From Streptomyces sp. NBC_01231 (GTDB taxonomy: Bacteria > Actinomycetota > Actinomycetes > Streptomycetales > Streptomycetaceae): a stretch of DNA of 64,000 nucleotides. The stretch covers positions 6,138,001 through 6,202,000 of the forward strand of contig CP108521.1 of NCBI GenBank assembly GCA_035999765.1. The letters are read 5' to 3'. The stretch's first letter is position 1, and each line of letters begins with the position of its first letter. The notes below the pieces were generated by a model that was not told where the DNA came from, did no database searches, and saw only the letters and a list, made by a program, of their open reading frames with translations. A program made the translations under genes and the position numbers. Below, one piece after another: positions 46,365 through 54,962 of the stretch.

Positions 46365-47212
46365 AGTTCCTTGGCCAGCCGATGGATGAAGTCACGTGAG
46401 CGTGTCGGGTCGAGTGACACGCCTTCTACTCTACGGAGAAGTGTTCGAAAGACGTCGAGTTGGGCCTCGGAATCGATGAACGCCGTGCCGTGAGGTGCGT
46501 CCCGAACGGCCGTGTCCAGCTTGGGTACGGCTCCCTCCGCCAGCATCACGGTGCTCCACGTCCCGCCGAAGTTGTCCAGGTCGAAGGGGATGACGCGCAC
46601 GGTGATGTGGTCGGCCTCGGAGAGTTCCAGTACGCGGGTCAACTGGGCTCGTGAGGCGCGGCGGTCGCTGACCCTGACGCGCAGGGCCGCCTCATGGATG
46701 AGCGCCTCGTACGGGGTGGGGGCGGGACCATCGAGGATCGCCTTGCGTCGCATCCGGTGACGTACGCGCAGTTCGAGCTCGTCGTGCGGGAGTTCGGGGA
46801 TCCGTGAGGAGAAGGCGGCATGGGCGTAGTCGTCCGTCTGTAGCAGGCCGGGAATGAACAGGAACTCCACGTCGCGCCGGTAGCTGGAGTGGTGTTCCAG
46901 CTCGGCGATGTCGAGAAACGGGGTGGGCAGCAGGCCTCGGTACTCCTCCCACCAACCTCGGGTTCGGTCCGTCGCCATGGCCACCAGTGCGTCGATCAAC
47001 TCCGTATCCGAGCAGGCGTAGTTGGCGGCAAGGCGGCGCAACCGCTTCTCGCTCACTCCTGCGAGACCCGCCTCGATCTGACTCATCTGCGCGGCACTCA
47101 CTCCCAAGAGCGCCGCCGCCTCTCGGGAGGTGAGGCCGGCCGCGTCCCGGAGTCGGCGCAGCTCGAGGGCCAAGCGCATTTGACGCGCCGTTGGTTCTCG
47201 CCTCATGGCCAT
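46361..47212 (-). CDS. XRE-family regulator with DUF5753 (WhiJ-like)
   Basis: 283 aa from the ATG at 47212, with GGGAGGAG 6 nt upstream; longer in-frame starts lack ribosome sites. HTH at residues 16-70 (LRRLRDAAGLTSREAAALLG) and a C-terminal DUF5753 domain (residues about 95-280; FIPGLLQTDDYAHAA is its hallmark). Coupled to DUF397 and divergent from an ATPase-like gene, the three-part arrangement typical of WhiJ/AbaA clusters in streptomycetes. Confidence 0.93.
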   Translation of the reverse strand: MAMRREPTARQMRLALELRRLRDAAGLTSREAAALLGVSAAQMSQIEAGLAGVSEKRLRRLAANYACSDTELIDALVAMATDRTRGWWEEYRGLLPTPFLDIAELEHHSSYRRDVEFLFIPGLLQTDDYAHAAFSSRIPELPHDELELRVRHRMRRKAILDGPAPTPYEALIHEAALRVRVSDRRASRAQLTRVLELSEADHITVRVIPFDLDNFGGTWSTVMLAEGAVPKLDTAVRDAPHGTAFIDSEAQLDVFRTLLRRVEGVSLDPTRSRDFIHRLAKEL

Positions 47213-47440
47213 CGTCTGCTCCTCCCAACGCGCCTGTGGGCGCGACTCGTTCGGGGACAGATTACGCGGGCAGCTTGCAAAACATAAATCTTTAGACCTA
47301 CCGTCAGTGATGCGACGCACACGATGCGGAACTGTCGGGATGTCGGAAGCGCACCGCCCCGTCCTGCCATGACGGTTGCGGCAATGCCACCGCCCGTCCA
47401 CCGCTCCACCCCCCCCCCACCACCCGAACGGAGTTCACGC

Positions 47441-47856
47441 ATGCCCGAAAACGAAGCCGAACCCTGGGAGTACTGCCTCTACATCCCGAACGACCTCAGA
47501 GCCGTCACCGTCAGTCGCCGTACCCTCCGCCTGATCCTCACCATGCACGGACTGATCGGCCTGGTGGACGTCGCGGAGCTGCTCGCGGCGGAGTTGGTCT
47601 CCAATGCCGTACGCCACACCAAGGCCCCGCTGCCCTCAGGGTGCGCTGGGCGGCAGGTGTGCTGCGGATCGGCGCATGGGATGCGGACCCGGAGCCGCCC
47701 GAACCGCCGGGGGCGTTGGGGCTGCTGGCTGCCGAGTCGGAGGAGGGGCGAGGGCTGGCGCTGGTGCGGGCCTGTTCGGATCTGTGGGGCTGGCATCCGC
47801 TGGCCAGGCAGGGAAACCGGGGCAAGTTCGTGTGGTGTGAGCTGGCCGCGACATGA
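47441..47856 (+). pseudogene. HATPase-type (anti-sigma-factor-like) gene with a frameshift
   Basis: Starts at the ATG 47441 (GGAG 9 nt upstream). Residues 1-57 end in LLAAELVSNAVRHTK, the N-box of GHKL ATPases. Just after (about 47620) the frame breaks: inserting one G into AAGGCCCC restores RVRWAAGVLRIGAWD and the conserved C-terminus up to the TGA at 47856. Products of this class partner XRE/DUF397 genes. Either a real pseudogene, a programmed shift, or a sequencing error at a GGCCCC run. Confidence 0.8.
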
Positions 47857-48005
47857 AGCGATCCCCTGCCGCCGGTTCGCCGGTGGGCTCACGCAACCTC
47901 GGATCTCTGAGGTGCCGTGCGGGGAGGGATTGGGGGAGCGTGGTGGGACGGTCGCCGTTGGCCCGGGGGAACGGGACGGGCGGCCGTCAACGGGAGGAGA
48001 ACACC

Positions 48006-48368
48006 ATGCTCGCCAAGACCAAGGCGGGGCTTGTCGCCCTGTTGGCCGTGCCCGCGCTGACCGTCGGTTTCGCCGGGCAGGCTCAGGCGGACGGCTACTG
48101 CGGGGCCGGACGGGTCTGCATGTGGGAGGACGGCAACTACGAGGGCAGCCGGTACGTGGATGTCACCGCCGGTGGGCCGTACGACATCGACGGGTGGAAC
48201 GGCGACAACGAGATCAGCAGCGTCGACAACGCCTCCGGCCTTTACATCGTGATGTACGACAACGACAACCTCACCGGCTTCATGGGCTGCGTCCAGCCGC
48301 ACCAGCGGATCCCCGAGCTGTGGAGGAGCGACGAGATGGAGAGCTTCATCGCCCGCGACTTCTGCTGA
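48006..48368 (+). CDS. Secreted peptidase inhibitor family I36 protein
   Basis: 120 aa from the ATG at 48006 with GGGAGGAG upstream. Signal peptide (about residues 1-28, cleaved after AGQAQA), then the beta/gamma-crystallin-like I36 fold: YCGAGRVCMWEDGNYEGS with repeated aromatic/Gly turns. Related to the SMPI metalloproteinase inhibitor. Could inhibit extracellular proteases or be structural. Confidence 0.85.
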   Translation: MLAKTKAGLVALLAVPALTVGFAGQAQADGYCGAGRVCMWEDGNYEGSRYVDVTAGGPYDIDGWNGDNEISSVDNASGLYIVMYDNDNLTGFMGCVQPHQRIPELWRSDEMESFIARDFC

Positions 48369-48468
48369 ATCGCGAATCGCCGTACAACCGCGGAGCCGTG
48401 TCACGGGTCTTTACGACCGTACGATCCGAACCGACCTTTCGGTACAACTCGTTCCAACGGGGGAACAC

Positions 48469-48924
48469 ATGAGTCTGGTCCGCAACCGCAACACCGCTCG
48501 TCGCGCCGCGACCGCAGCCGTCACCCTCCTGATGGCGGCCGGCCTCGGGTCCGCCGCTGCCGGGGCCTCCAGCGCCGCCGCCGCGGCACCGCAGACGCGG
48601 CAGATCGCGTCGTCCACCCTCGGCAGCGACTACAAGATCACGCTGACCGCGCTGCGGTCGACGGAGGACGAGTACGCCGCCTCCGTGCGGCTGCAGGTCT
48701 ACAAGCAGTCCGGTGGTGCCTGGAAGGAGTCCGACCGGGTCACCGTCGGCGACGTGGACGGGTGGTTCTGGTACCCGCTCACGGGCAGCGGTGCCGTCTG
48801 CGAGTTCTCGACCGCGAGCACCGAGCCCGCGCCGCTCACCGTGAGCCTGCTGGTCACGCCGTCCATCGGCTGCTCCCTGCCGACGCACTACGTGGTGAAG
48901 CAGGGCAAGGTGTTCGCGGGCTGA
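48469..48924 (+). CDS. Secreted protein of unknown function
   Basis: 151 aa, ATG preceded by GGGGGAA. Long Ala-rich signal peptide (residues 1-40, Arg-rich start, cleavage likely after AAAAA). The mature part is predicted beta-rich with two Cys. No family recognised. Follows the I36 gene by 100 nt. Confidence 0.75.
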   Translation: MSLVRNRNTARRAATAAVTLLMAAGLGSAAAGASSAAAAAPQTRQIASSTLGSDYKITLTALRSTEDEYAASVRLQVYKQSGGAWKESDRVTVGDVDGWFWYPLTGSGAVCEFSTASTEPAPLTVSLLVTPSIGCSLPTHYVVKQGKVFAG

Positions 48925-49093
48925 CCCGCGAGACGCCTGACCGACTCGACGCGGAGTCCGACGACAGGCAAAAGAACAAGACGTGACGTGACGTGACGTC
49001 ATGGGGAATCCAGGACCCGGTGGACCGGCCTCGTCCGGCCCGCCGGGTCCTGTCGGCTGATCCGGCCTCACGTCCCGTCATAAGGTGCTGGGC

Positions 49094-49465
49094 ATGGGCA
49101 TCATCGGCGTCGGGATCGACGTGGCGGAGATCGACCGGTTCCGGGCGTCGCTGGAGCGTACGCCCCACCTTGTGGAGCGGCTGTTCCTCGACAGTGAGGT
49201 GCTGTTGCCGAGCGGGGAGCGGCGTGGCGCCGCCTCGCTCGCGGCACGGTTCGCGGCGAAGGAGGCGCTCGCCAAGGCGCTGGGCGCTCCGGCGGGCCTG
49301 CTCTGGACGGACGCCGAGGTGTACGTCGAGGACAGTGGGCGGCCGCGGTTGCGGGTGACCGGGACGGTCGCGGCCCGGGCGGCGGAGCTCGGGGTGCAGT
49401 CCTGGCATGTGTCGCTCAGTCATGACGCGGGGGTGGCGTCGGCGGTGGTGATCGCGGAGGGGTGA
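49094..49465 (+). CDS. acpS: Holo-[acyl-carrier-protein] synthase
   Basis: 123 aa from the ATG at 49094 (a GTG at 49085 is possible). [12 protein letters not shown] and [13 protein letters not shown] are the two conserved Mg/CoA motifs. Transfers 4'-phosphopantetheine to ACP. In S. coelicolor (from memory) acpS lies near glmS and upstream of nnr and alr; here an ABC exporter and small genes intervene before nnr. Confidence 0.97.
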   Translation: MGIIGVGIDVAEIDRFRASLERTPHLVERLFLDSEVLLPSGERRGAASLAARFAAKEALAKALGAPAGLLWTDAEVYVEDSGRPRLRVTGTVAARAAELGVQSWHVSLSHDAGVASAVVIAEG

Positions 49466-49556
49466 CTGTCCGGGCGGGGCCGGTAGGCCCGCGGTCCACC
49501 TCGGCCAACTCCTCCATCCGCACCACACGGTGCGGAGCCGGGCCTTGCACCGCTGC

Positions 49557-50408
49557 CTACCCGACCCGCTGCATCGCCTTACGGTGCCGTTCCGCCATCG
49601 CGGCCCCGGACTCGCGGCGGGCCATCCTGCGCAGAACGGATGGGGCAAGGAGCAGACCGGCGACTGCCCAGACACCCAGCGCGCCCGCTGTCTCCAGGTG
49701 CCGCCAGGATTCGCCGATCTCGGCGGCGACCGCATCGGCCGGCAGCAGCGCCGAGCGGAGACCGAGGCCGAGCCAGTACACGGGGAAGACCTGCCCGACG
49801 GCCTGCAGCCACTCGGGCAGCTTCGACAGAGGGAAGTAGATCCCGGAGATCACGACGAGCCCCATCACCGGAAGCATCAGCAACCCGACGGTGCGCGGAC
49901 TGCCGACGATTGAGCCGATGACAGCGCCCGTCGGCAGGGTTGCCAGGAGACCCAGCGGCACCACCCACACCAGCGTCAGCAACGCTCCGCCACCCTGCCG
50001 GGCAACCCCGTCCACCAGGAACACGCCCACGGCAAAGGGGAGTGCCATGGAGACGAGAGCCGTACCCGACACCATGATCATCTTGCCGACCAGGTGGCCG
50101 ACCATGCCGTGGGGCACGGCCTTGGCCCGCAGCAGCGTGCCGTCCTCGCGCTCGGTCGCGAGCAACTGAGCCGTGGTCATCATCCCGGTGAACGCGAGCG
50201 TCATCCCCAGCATGCTCGGCAGCATGAACGCGCCGGCCGAGATGCCTGCGCCCTTCAGCGGATCGTCCCTGACCAGGAACAGCGGCACGATGAGCAGAAC
50301 CGTCCAGAGTACGTACCCGAACACGTCCTGGCCGGTGGTGAAAGTCTGCCGAAGTTCCGTCCTGCCGCGCCGCACCCCTACTACCGCCGCGTGCCACACC
50401 GGACTCAT
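49557..50408 (-). CDS. ABC-2 type transporter permease
   Basis: 283 aa with six predicted transmembrane segments and the ABC-2 signature around ISGIYFPLSKLPEWLQAVGQ. Its start overlaps the stop of the ATPase gene by 4 nt. Forms a drug or lipid export system with that ATPase. Substrate unknown. Confidence 0.92.
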   Translation of the reverse strand: MSPVWHAAVVGVRRGRTELRQTFTTGQDVFGYVLWTVLLIVPLFLVRDDPLKGAGISAGAFMLPSMLGMTLAFTGMMTTAQLLATEREDGTLLRAKAVPHGMVGHLVGKMIMVSGTALVSMALPFAVGVFLVDGVARQGGGALLTLVWVVPLGLLATLPTGAVIGSIVGSPRTVGLLMLPVMGLVVISGIYFPLSKLPEWLQAVGQVFPVYWLGLGLRSALLPADAVAAEIGESWRHLETAGALGVWAVAGLLLAPSVLRRMARRESGAAMAERHRKAMQRVG

Positions 50409-51376
50409 CGCGATCCCTCCCCGAACGTCTGGACCGCCCGCTCATCGGAAACGCTCCCCGCCTCCAGCTCCCGCACCATCGTCAGGTACGTGTCCTCCAG
50501 GCTCGCCCGGCGCACCTCCAGCCCGCCGATCGCCTCGCCGTGCTCCTCGAACAGCCGACGGACGAACCGGGTGGGCTCGGCCGTCGCCTCCTCGAAGGGG
50601 CGCCCGTCCCGCGTCCAGCGCACGGTGGCCTCGGCCGATGCCTGCCGCGACAGCTCCTCGGCCGAGCCATCAGCCACGATCCGGCCACCGGCCAGAATGA
50701 GGATCCGGTCGGCGAGCCTCTCCGCCTCGGCGAGGTCGTGCGTGGTCAGCAGAACAGTGGTGTTCTCGTCCGCCAGCCCGCGTACCAGGCCGTGGAACTC
50801 GTTCCTCGCCTCCGGGTCCAGACCCGCCGTCGGCTCGTCCAAAAACAGCACCTCGGGTCTGCCTACGATGCCGACGGCCACGTCGAAACGCCTGCGCTGT
50901 CCGCCGGACAGAGTTCCGACCCGCTTGTCCGCCTGCTCGGTCAGGCCCACTGCGGCGAGGAGCTCGTCAACGTCCCACGGCCGCCGCACGAGGGCGGTGG
51001 AGTACGGCGCGTAGTACGAGCCAAGATGGGCCAGCAGTTCCCGCACCCGCCACTTGCCGTGGTCGCGCCAGGACTGCAACACGATACCCAGGCGCGCACG
51101 CCAGCGCTCGTCCCCGCCGGCGGGATCGGTGCCGAGGACGGTCACGTCACCGGCCGAGCGCATCCGGAAGCCTTCCAAGACCTCGATCGTGGTCGTCTTG
51201 CCCGCGCCGTTCGGGCCGAGCAGCAGGACGACTTCGCCTCGCCGGGCCGTGAAGCCGACCCCCTTCAGTACGTCCTGGCTGCGGTAGCGCATCCGCAGAT
51301 CCCGTACGTCGATGACCGTGTCGCTCTCTGGCGGTGGGCTGCTCCCAACCCCGGATAAGGCGTGAGCGGTCGTCAT
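50405..51376 (-). CDS. ABC transporter ATP-binding protein (DrrA-like)
   Basis: 323 aa from the ATG at 51376 (GGGGGAAC 6 nt upstream; the ATG at 51451 lacks one). Walker A GPNGAGKTT (54-62), LSGGQRRR signature, Walker B VLFLDEPTAGLD, His in TTHDL. The C-terminal extension (about 245-323) resembles that of daunorubicin-type exporters. Co-transcribed with the ABC-2 permease. No visible regulator gene. Confidence 0.95.
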   Translation of the reverse strand: MTTAHALSGVGSSPPPESDTVIDVRDLRMRYRSQDVLKGVGFTARRGEVVLLLGPNGAGKTTTIEVLEGFRMRSAGDVTVLGTDPAGGDERWRARLGIVLQSWRDHGKWRVRELLAHLGSYYAPYSTALVRRPWDVDELLAAVGLTEQADKRVGTLSGGQRRRFDVAVGIVGRPEVLFLDEPTAGLDPEARNEFHGLVRGLADENTTVLLTTHDLAEAERLADRILILAGGRIVADGSAEELSRQASAEATVRWTRDGRPFEEATAEPTRFVRRLFEEHGEAIGGLEVRRASLEDTYLTMVRELEAGSVSDERAVQTFGEGSR

Positions 51377-51659
51377 AGGTGTTCCCCCGTCCGTCTCGTG
51401 GTCTGTCCTCTGGGACCAGGGGCCGGAGGCCGTGCCGACGTCCGTGGTCATGGGACGCGTCTACGGCCGTGGCTGCCGTCGCGACCTGGCAGCAGCCGTT
51501 CGGACCCTCCCGGGCGAACACATTACCGAATGGTTCAGGTATCTCATGCTGTCCACTGCCCCGGCGAACCTTCCCGGTCCAGAGCACTGGTCGGCCTCGT
51601 CGGCGTGAACGTTTTCCCACCGCTCGAAAGGGTGAACGCCTCCCGATCGCCCCGGTGCT
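51377..51659. other. Gap upstream of the ABC operon
   Basis: No gene. The ABC promoter should lie here on the minus strand; I see no convincing -35/-10 pair. Confidence 0.5.
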
Positions 51660-51827
51660 GAAGGTCGAACCGTCTGAAGGGGACGGCTTTCTGCTCGCGA
51701 TCGAGGCCCAGACCAGACTCCGGCCCGCGAGACGTGGAGAGAGCTCTGTACCGATCTTGCCCGGCTCGACGACTGGCTCGACAGGGCCGGCACGGTCGGG
51801 CGTGCGGAGGACCTGTTCGGCGAGTAG
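51660..51827 (+). pseudogene. Fragment of a decayed gene
   Basis: The plus strand carries TWRELCTDLARLDDWLDRAG followed by TVGRAEDLFGE and a stop (TAG at 51825), protein-like in composition. Upstream, coding character continues in another frame (FLLAIEAQTRL), implying a frameshift and missing 5' part. Parent family not identified. Confidence 0.35.
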
Positions 51828-51860
51828 TGGTTCTGGGCGGGGGCCGGTAGGGGCCAGAGC

Positions 51861-52166
51861 TCACGCCGCCTGATCCCACTCCACGTGGACGTCCTCGTCG
51901 GTCCGCGGGTCGTCGTCGCCGCCGACCGGTCTGCCGACGGACTTCTCGCGGGCGCGCAGCAGGGCCCAGGCGAGGGCGGACGCGCACGTGAGGTACCAGG
52001 GCAGCGGCCAGAGGGTCTGCCACCAAGGGGCGTGCGGGGAAACGGTGATGTCGACGGCGGCTGTGGCCATGCCGACGCCCAAGCTCCAGCACAACAGGCG
52101 TCCGGCGTAGCGGACGGCTCGGTTCAGGGGGCCGGTGGGGCTGTCCGGTCTGTCCTGATCGGTCAT
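51861..52166 (-). CDS. Small membrane protein, unknown
   Basis: 101 aa from the ATG at 52166 (AAGGAC upstream). Two transmembrane helices (about residues 20-38 and 48-68; LCWSLGVGMATAAVDITVS and LWPLPWYLTCASALAWALLR) and an acidic C-terminal tail. No family recognised. Confidence 0.65.
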   Translation of the reverse strand: MTDQDRPDSPTGPLNRAVRYAGRLLCWSLGVGMATAAVDITVSPHAPWWQTLWPLPWYLTCASALAWALLRAREKSVGRPVGGDDDPRTDEDVHVEWDQAA

Positions 52167-52749
52167 CGCGGGAAAGTCCTTCACGGAATGGGCGGCAGCT
52201 GCGGCTGCGCTCGCCGAACGCCCTAAGTGTGCGTTTGGTGGAGCCCCCTGCCCAGGGGTGTTTTGTGGCGCACGGGGCATCTGAGACAACTCCAGATGCG
52301 GGCATATGCCGACACGTGCGCCATTTCCCCTGGTAAGCGCTTCACCTTTGAGTGCGGAACGATGGCCAATATGGCTGGAAGTTATCGAATGAGGCCCGTG
52401 GTTAGCGTCGTGACCTGGAAGGTGTTGAACCTTCGGACACCTTAACTTCCCGCTTTCTGGCCTGAATTGATCATTCCGCACCTCGGAGGGGGTGTATGTA
52501 GGCTCTTCTCCCGTTATGCGCAAGTAAAGAGGTGGGGCTCATTCCGGCTCGCATGCAGGGCGACTTCAAGGGCATGCCGGGTCGATTTGTGTGCGTCGCG
52601 TGTCAGCTTGTACGGGACCCTGCGACCGCTGGGGTCTCTGGTTCTGACTTCCTGTGGGGGGAAGTTGATGCACTCGCATGCCCTCCGGGCACGCCGAGGC
52701 GGCGCGCTTTGGGCGGGGATTTCCTTCCCGGCCCGACGGTTTCCTGCGA
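52167..52749. other. Non-coding, comparatively AT-rich gap
   Basis: No gene found on either strand. 52290-52520 has notably lower G+C than its surroundings, suggesting horizontally acquired or regulatory DNA. A TTGATC hexamer at 52467-52472 has no -10 at usable distance. Confidence 0.5.
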
Positions 52750-52980
52750 ATGCAGAGGAAGCGGGTGGTGGAATTGCGGCGGAAGGACGCGTCGATTGAT
52801 GAGGCAATAAGAGGCGTTCGCACCTTTTCTGTGATCTCGATCGTAGGAGGGATATGTGCGTGCATCGCAGGGACGGTTACTGGCGATGCCGTACCGATCG
52901 CACTCGGAGCGACCGCCGCGGTCAGCGGAGTGGTTCTGGCGGTCCTAGCCTTCCTGGGCCATCGGAAGACCCGTTCCTGA
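52750..52980 (+). CDS. Small two-helix membrane protein
   Basis: 76 aa from the ATG at 52750 (MQRKRVVELRRKDASIDEAI); an in-frame ATG at 52678 would add 24 residues. Two hydrophobic helices (FSVISIVGGICACIAGTV and ALGATAAVSGVVLAVLAFLG) with an Arg-rich start and short basic end. No ribosome site is obvious, so only moderate confidence. Confidence 0.5.
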   Translation: MQRKRVVELRRKDASIDEAIRGVRTFSVISIVGGICACIAGTVTGDAVPIALGATAAVSGVVLAVLAFLGHRKTRS

Positions 52981-53058
52981 CACGATGCTTCGCATTCGAT
53001 GGCGAGGTCGGCGAGCGCCTGCACTGGCGCCCGGGACCGACCAAGGAGGTTCAGTTCG

Positions 53059-53175
53059 ATGGGAAATCTCGTTCTCGCGCGCGGGGCCGTGACGGACGGC
53101 TTTCCCGCATGGCTCGTCATCGTGATCATCGCGGTCCTCATAGGTGTCGTGCTGGTGGTCAAGCGAAGGGGTTGA
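53059..53175 (+). CDS. 38-aa single-pass hydrophobic protein
   Basis: ATG at 53059 with AGGAGG 9 nt upstream. Sequence MGNLVLARGAVTDGFPAWLV then an Ile/Val-rich helix ending VKRRG: one transmembrane helix with positive C-terminus. Ends 37 nt before nnr, which is co-oriented. Similar tiny membrane proteins occur widely in streptomycetes; function unknown. Confidence 0.65.
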   Translation: MGNLVLARGAVTDGFPAWLVIVIIAVLIGVVLVVKRRG

Positions 53176-53212
53176 CCGACCGCCACGGGAGTTCTGCGGC
53201 AGACTCGATCGC

Positions 53213-54652
53213 ATGCGTACTGCGTACAGCGTGGAGACGGTAAGGGCGGCCGAGCGGGAGCTGATGGCGCGGCTTCCGGACGGGGCGTTGATGCAGCGGG
53301 CGGCGGCCGGGCTCGCCGCGGCCTGCGCGGATCTGCTGGGGCGGGTGTACGGCAGCCGGGTCGTGCTGCTGGTCGGCAGTGGCGACAACGGGGGCGACGC
53401 GTTGTACGCCGGGGCCCGGCTGGCCCGGCGCGGGGCCGGTGTCACGGCGGTGCTGCTCGCTCCCGAGCGGGCCCATGCCGAGGGCCTCGCGGCCCTGCGG
53501 CGAGCGGGTGGGAGCGTCAAGGGGACCGATGCGGCCGAGGAGTTGGTCGAGCGGGCCGATCTCGTCGTCGACGGCATCGTCGGGATCGGCGGCAAGGGCG
53601 GACTGCGGCCGGACGCCGTGCCGTTGGCCGCCGCCGCCGAGCGGTCCCGGGCCGCCGTGGTCGCCGTCGACCTGCCGAGCGGGGTCGACGTCGACACCGG
53701 CCAGGTGACCGGGGCTGCCGTACGGGCCGACCTGACCGTCACCTTCGGGACGCACAAGCCGGGGCTGCTGGTCGATCCGGCCCGCGAGTACGCCGGGTCG
53801 GTGCGGCTGGTCGACATCGGGCTGGAGCTGCCGGACGAGCCCGAGCTGGAGGCCTTGCAGCACGCGGACGTGGCGCGGCTGTTGCCGGTGCCGGGCGTCG
53901 AGAGCGACAAGTACCGGCGGGGCGTCGTCGGGATCGCCGCCGGGTCCGCGCGCTACCCGGGGGCAGCGGTCCTCGCCGTCTCGGGGGCGCTGCGCGCCGG
54001 GGCCGGGGCCGTGCGGTACGTGGGGCCCGCCGGGGACGCGGTGATCGCCCGCTTCCCCGAGACGCTGGTGTCGGACCGGGGGCCGCGGAAGGCAGGGCGC
54101 GTGCAGGCGTGGGTCGTCGGACCGGGGGCGGGGGACGACGCCGCGACGGTGGCGGAGGTGCTGGCGGCGGACGTACCGGTGCTGATCGACGCGGACGGGC
54201 TGCGGCTCGCGGACGCCGGTGCGGTACGGGCCCGCACCGCACCGACGCTGATGACCCCGCACGCCGGCGAGGCGGCCGCGCTGCTCGGGGTGGCACGGGA
54301 GGAGGTCGAGTCGGCTCGGCTCGCCTCGGTGCGGGAGCTGGCGGGACGGTACGGGGCGACGGTGCTGCTCAAGGGCTCGACCACGCTGGTCGCGGGTCCG
54401 TCGGGCGGGGCGGTGCGGGTGAACGCCACGGGGACGTCCTGGCTCGCCACGGCGGGCAGCGGGGACGTGTTGTCGGGGCTGACGGGGTCGCTGCTGGCGG
54501 CGGGGCTCTCGGCGGTGGACGCGGGGAGTGCGGGGGCGTATCTGCATGGGCTGGCCGGTCGGTTCGCGGCGGACGGTGCGCCGATGGGGGCGCATGATGT
54601 GGCGGCGGCGATTCCCAGGGCGTGGCGGGACGTGCGGGACGTGGACGGGTAG
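53213..54652 (+). CDS. nnr: Bifunctional NAD(P)H-hydrate epimerase/dehydratase
   Basis: 479 aa from the ATG at 53213. The N-terminal epimerase domain (YjeF_N, residues 1-210; GSGDNGGDALYAGARLARRG) is fused to an ADP-dependent dehydratase (about 225-479; LMTPHAGEAA and the GSGDVLSGLTGSLLA catalytic loop). Repairs damaged NADHX/NADPHX. Located before alr, as is usual in actinobacteria. Confidence 0.96.
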   Translation: MRTAYSVETVRAAERELMARLPDGALMQRAAAGLAAACADLLGRVYGSRVVLLVGSGDNGGDALYAGARLARRGAGVTAVLLAPERAHAEGLAALRRAGGSVKGTDAAEELVERADLVVDGIVGIGGKGGLRPDAVPLAAAAERSRAAVVAVDLPSGVDVDTGQVTGAAVRADLTVTFGTHKPGLLVDPAREYAGSVRLVDIGLELPDEPELEALQHADVARLLPVPGVESDKYRRGVVGIAAGSARYPGAAVLAVSGALRAGAGAVRYVGPAGDAVIARFPETLVSDRGPRKAGRVQAWVVGPGAGDDAATVAEVLAADVPVLIDADGLRLADAGAVRARTAPTLMTPHAGEAAALLGVAREEVESARLASVRELAGRYGATVLLKGSTTLVAGPSGGAVRVNATGTSWLATAGSGDVLSGLTGSLLAAGLSAVDAGSAGAYLHGLAGRFAADGAPMGAHDVAAAIPRAWRDVRDVDG

Positions 54653-54962
54653 TTGCGGTCCGGCGGGGGCGGCGGCGTATCGGGTTTCCGCCCCAGCCGC
54701 CCCCGCCCCCGCCCGCGCCGCCCACTTCGGCCCTGAACGGGCCTCGCCCGCACATGCCGGACGGGCTGAACAGGTGACCCCGCCGCGCGGCGCCCCCCCA
54801 TGCACACCACTCTCACGTTTCTCTGATCGCATGATCAGCAGACCTGCCGTCCGCCGGAGTGTCGCCGTACCGCTCGCCGCGGCGGCCCCGGCCCCCGCCG
54901 GACCCGCCCACGCGTAGGCGTCCCGAAGGTCTGTCCGACCCCTCTGAGACACTGGGGGCGCG
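54653..54962. other. Gap between nnr and alr
   Basis: Contains a 9-bp GC hairpin (54665-54673/54696-54704, GGGGGCGGC/GCCGCCCCC) just after nnr, possibly a terminator. A 28-codon frame with a signal-peptide-like composition lies at 54832-54917 but is not supported as a gene. Confidence 0.5.

Noticed and set aside
54832..54917. 28-codon frame with a signal-peptide-like sequence upstream of alr
   Set aside because: No ribosome site, ends within the signal-like segment, nothing to secrete; may be a remnant at best.
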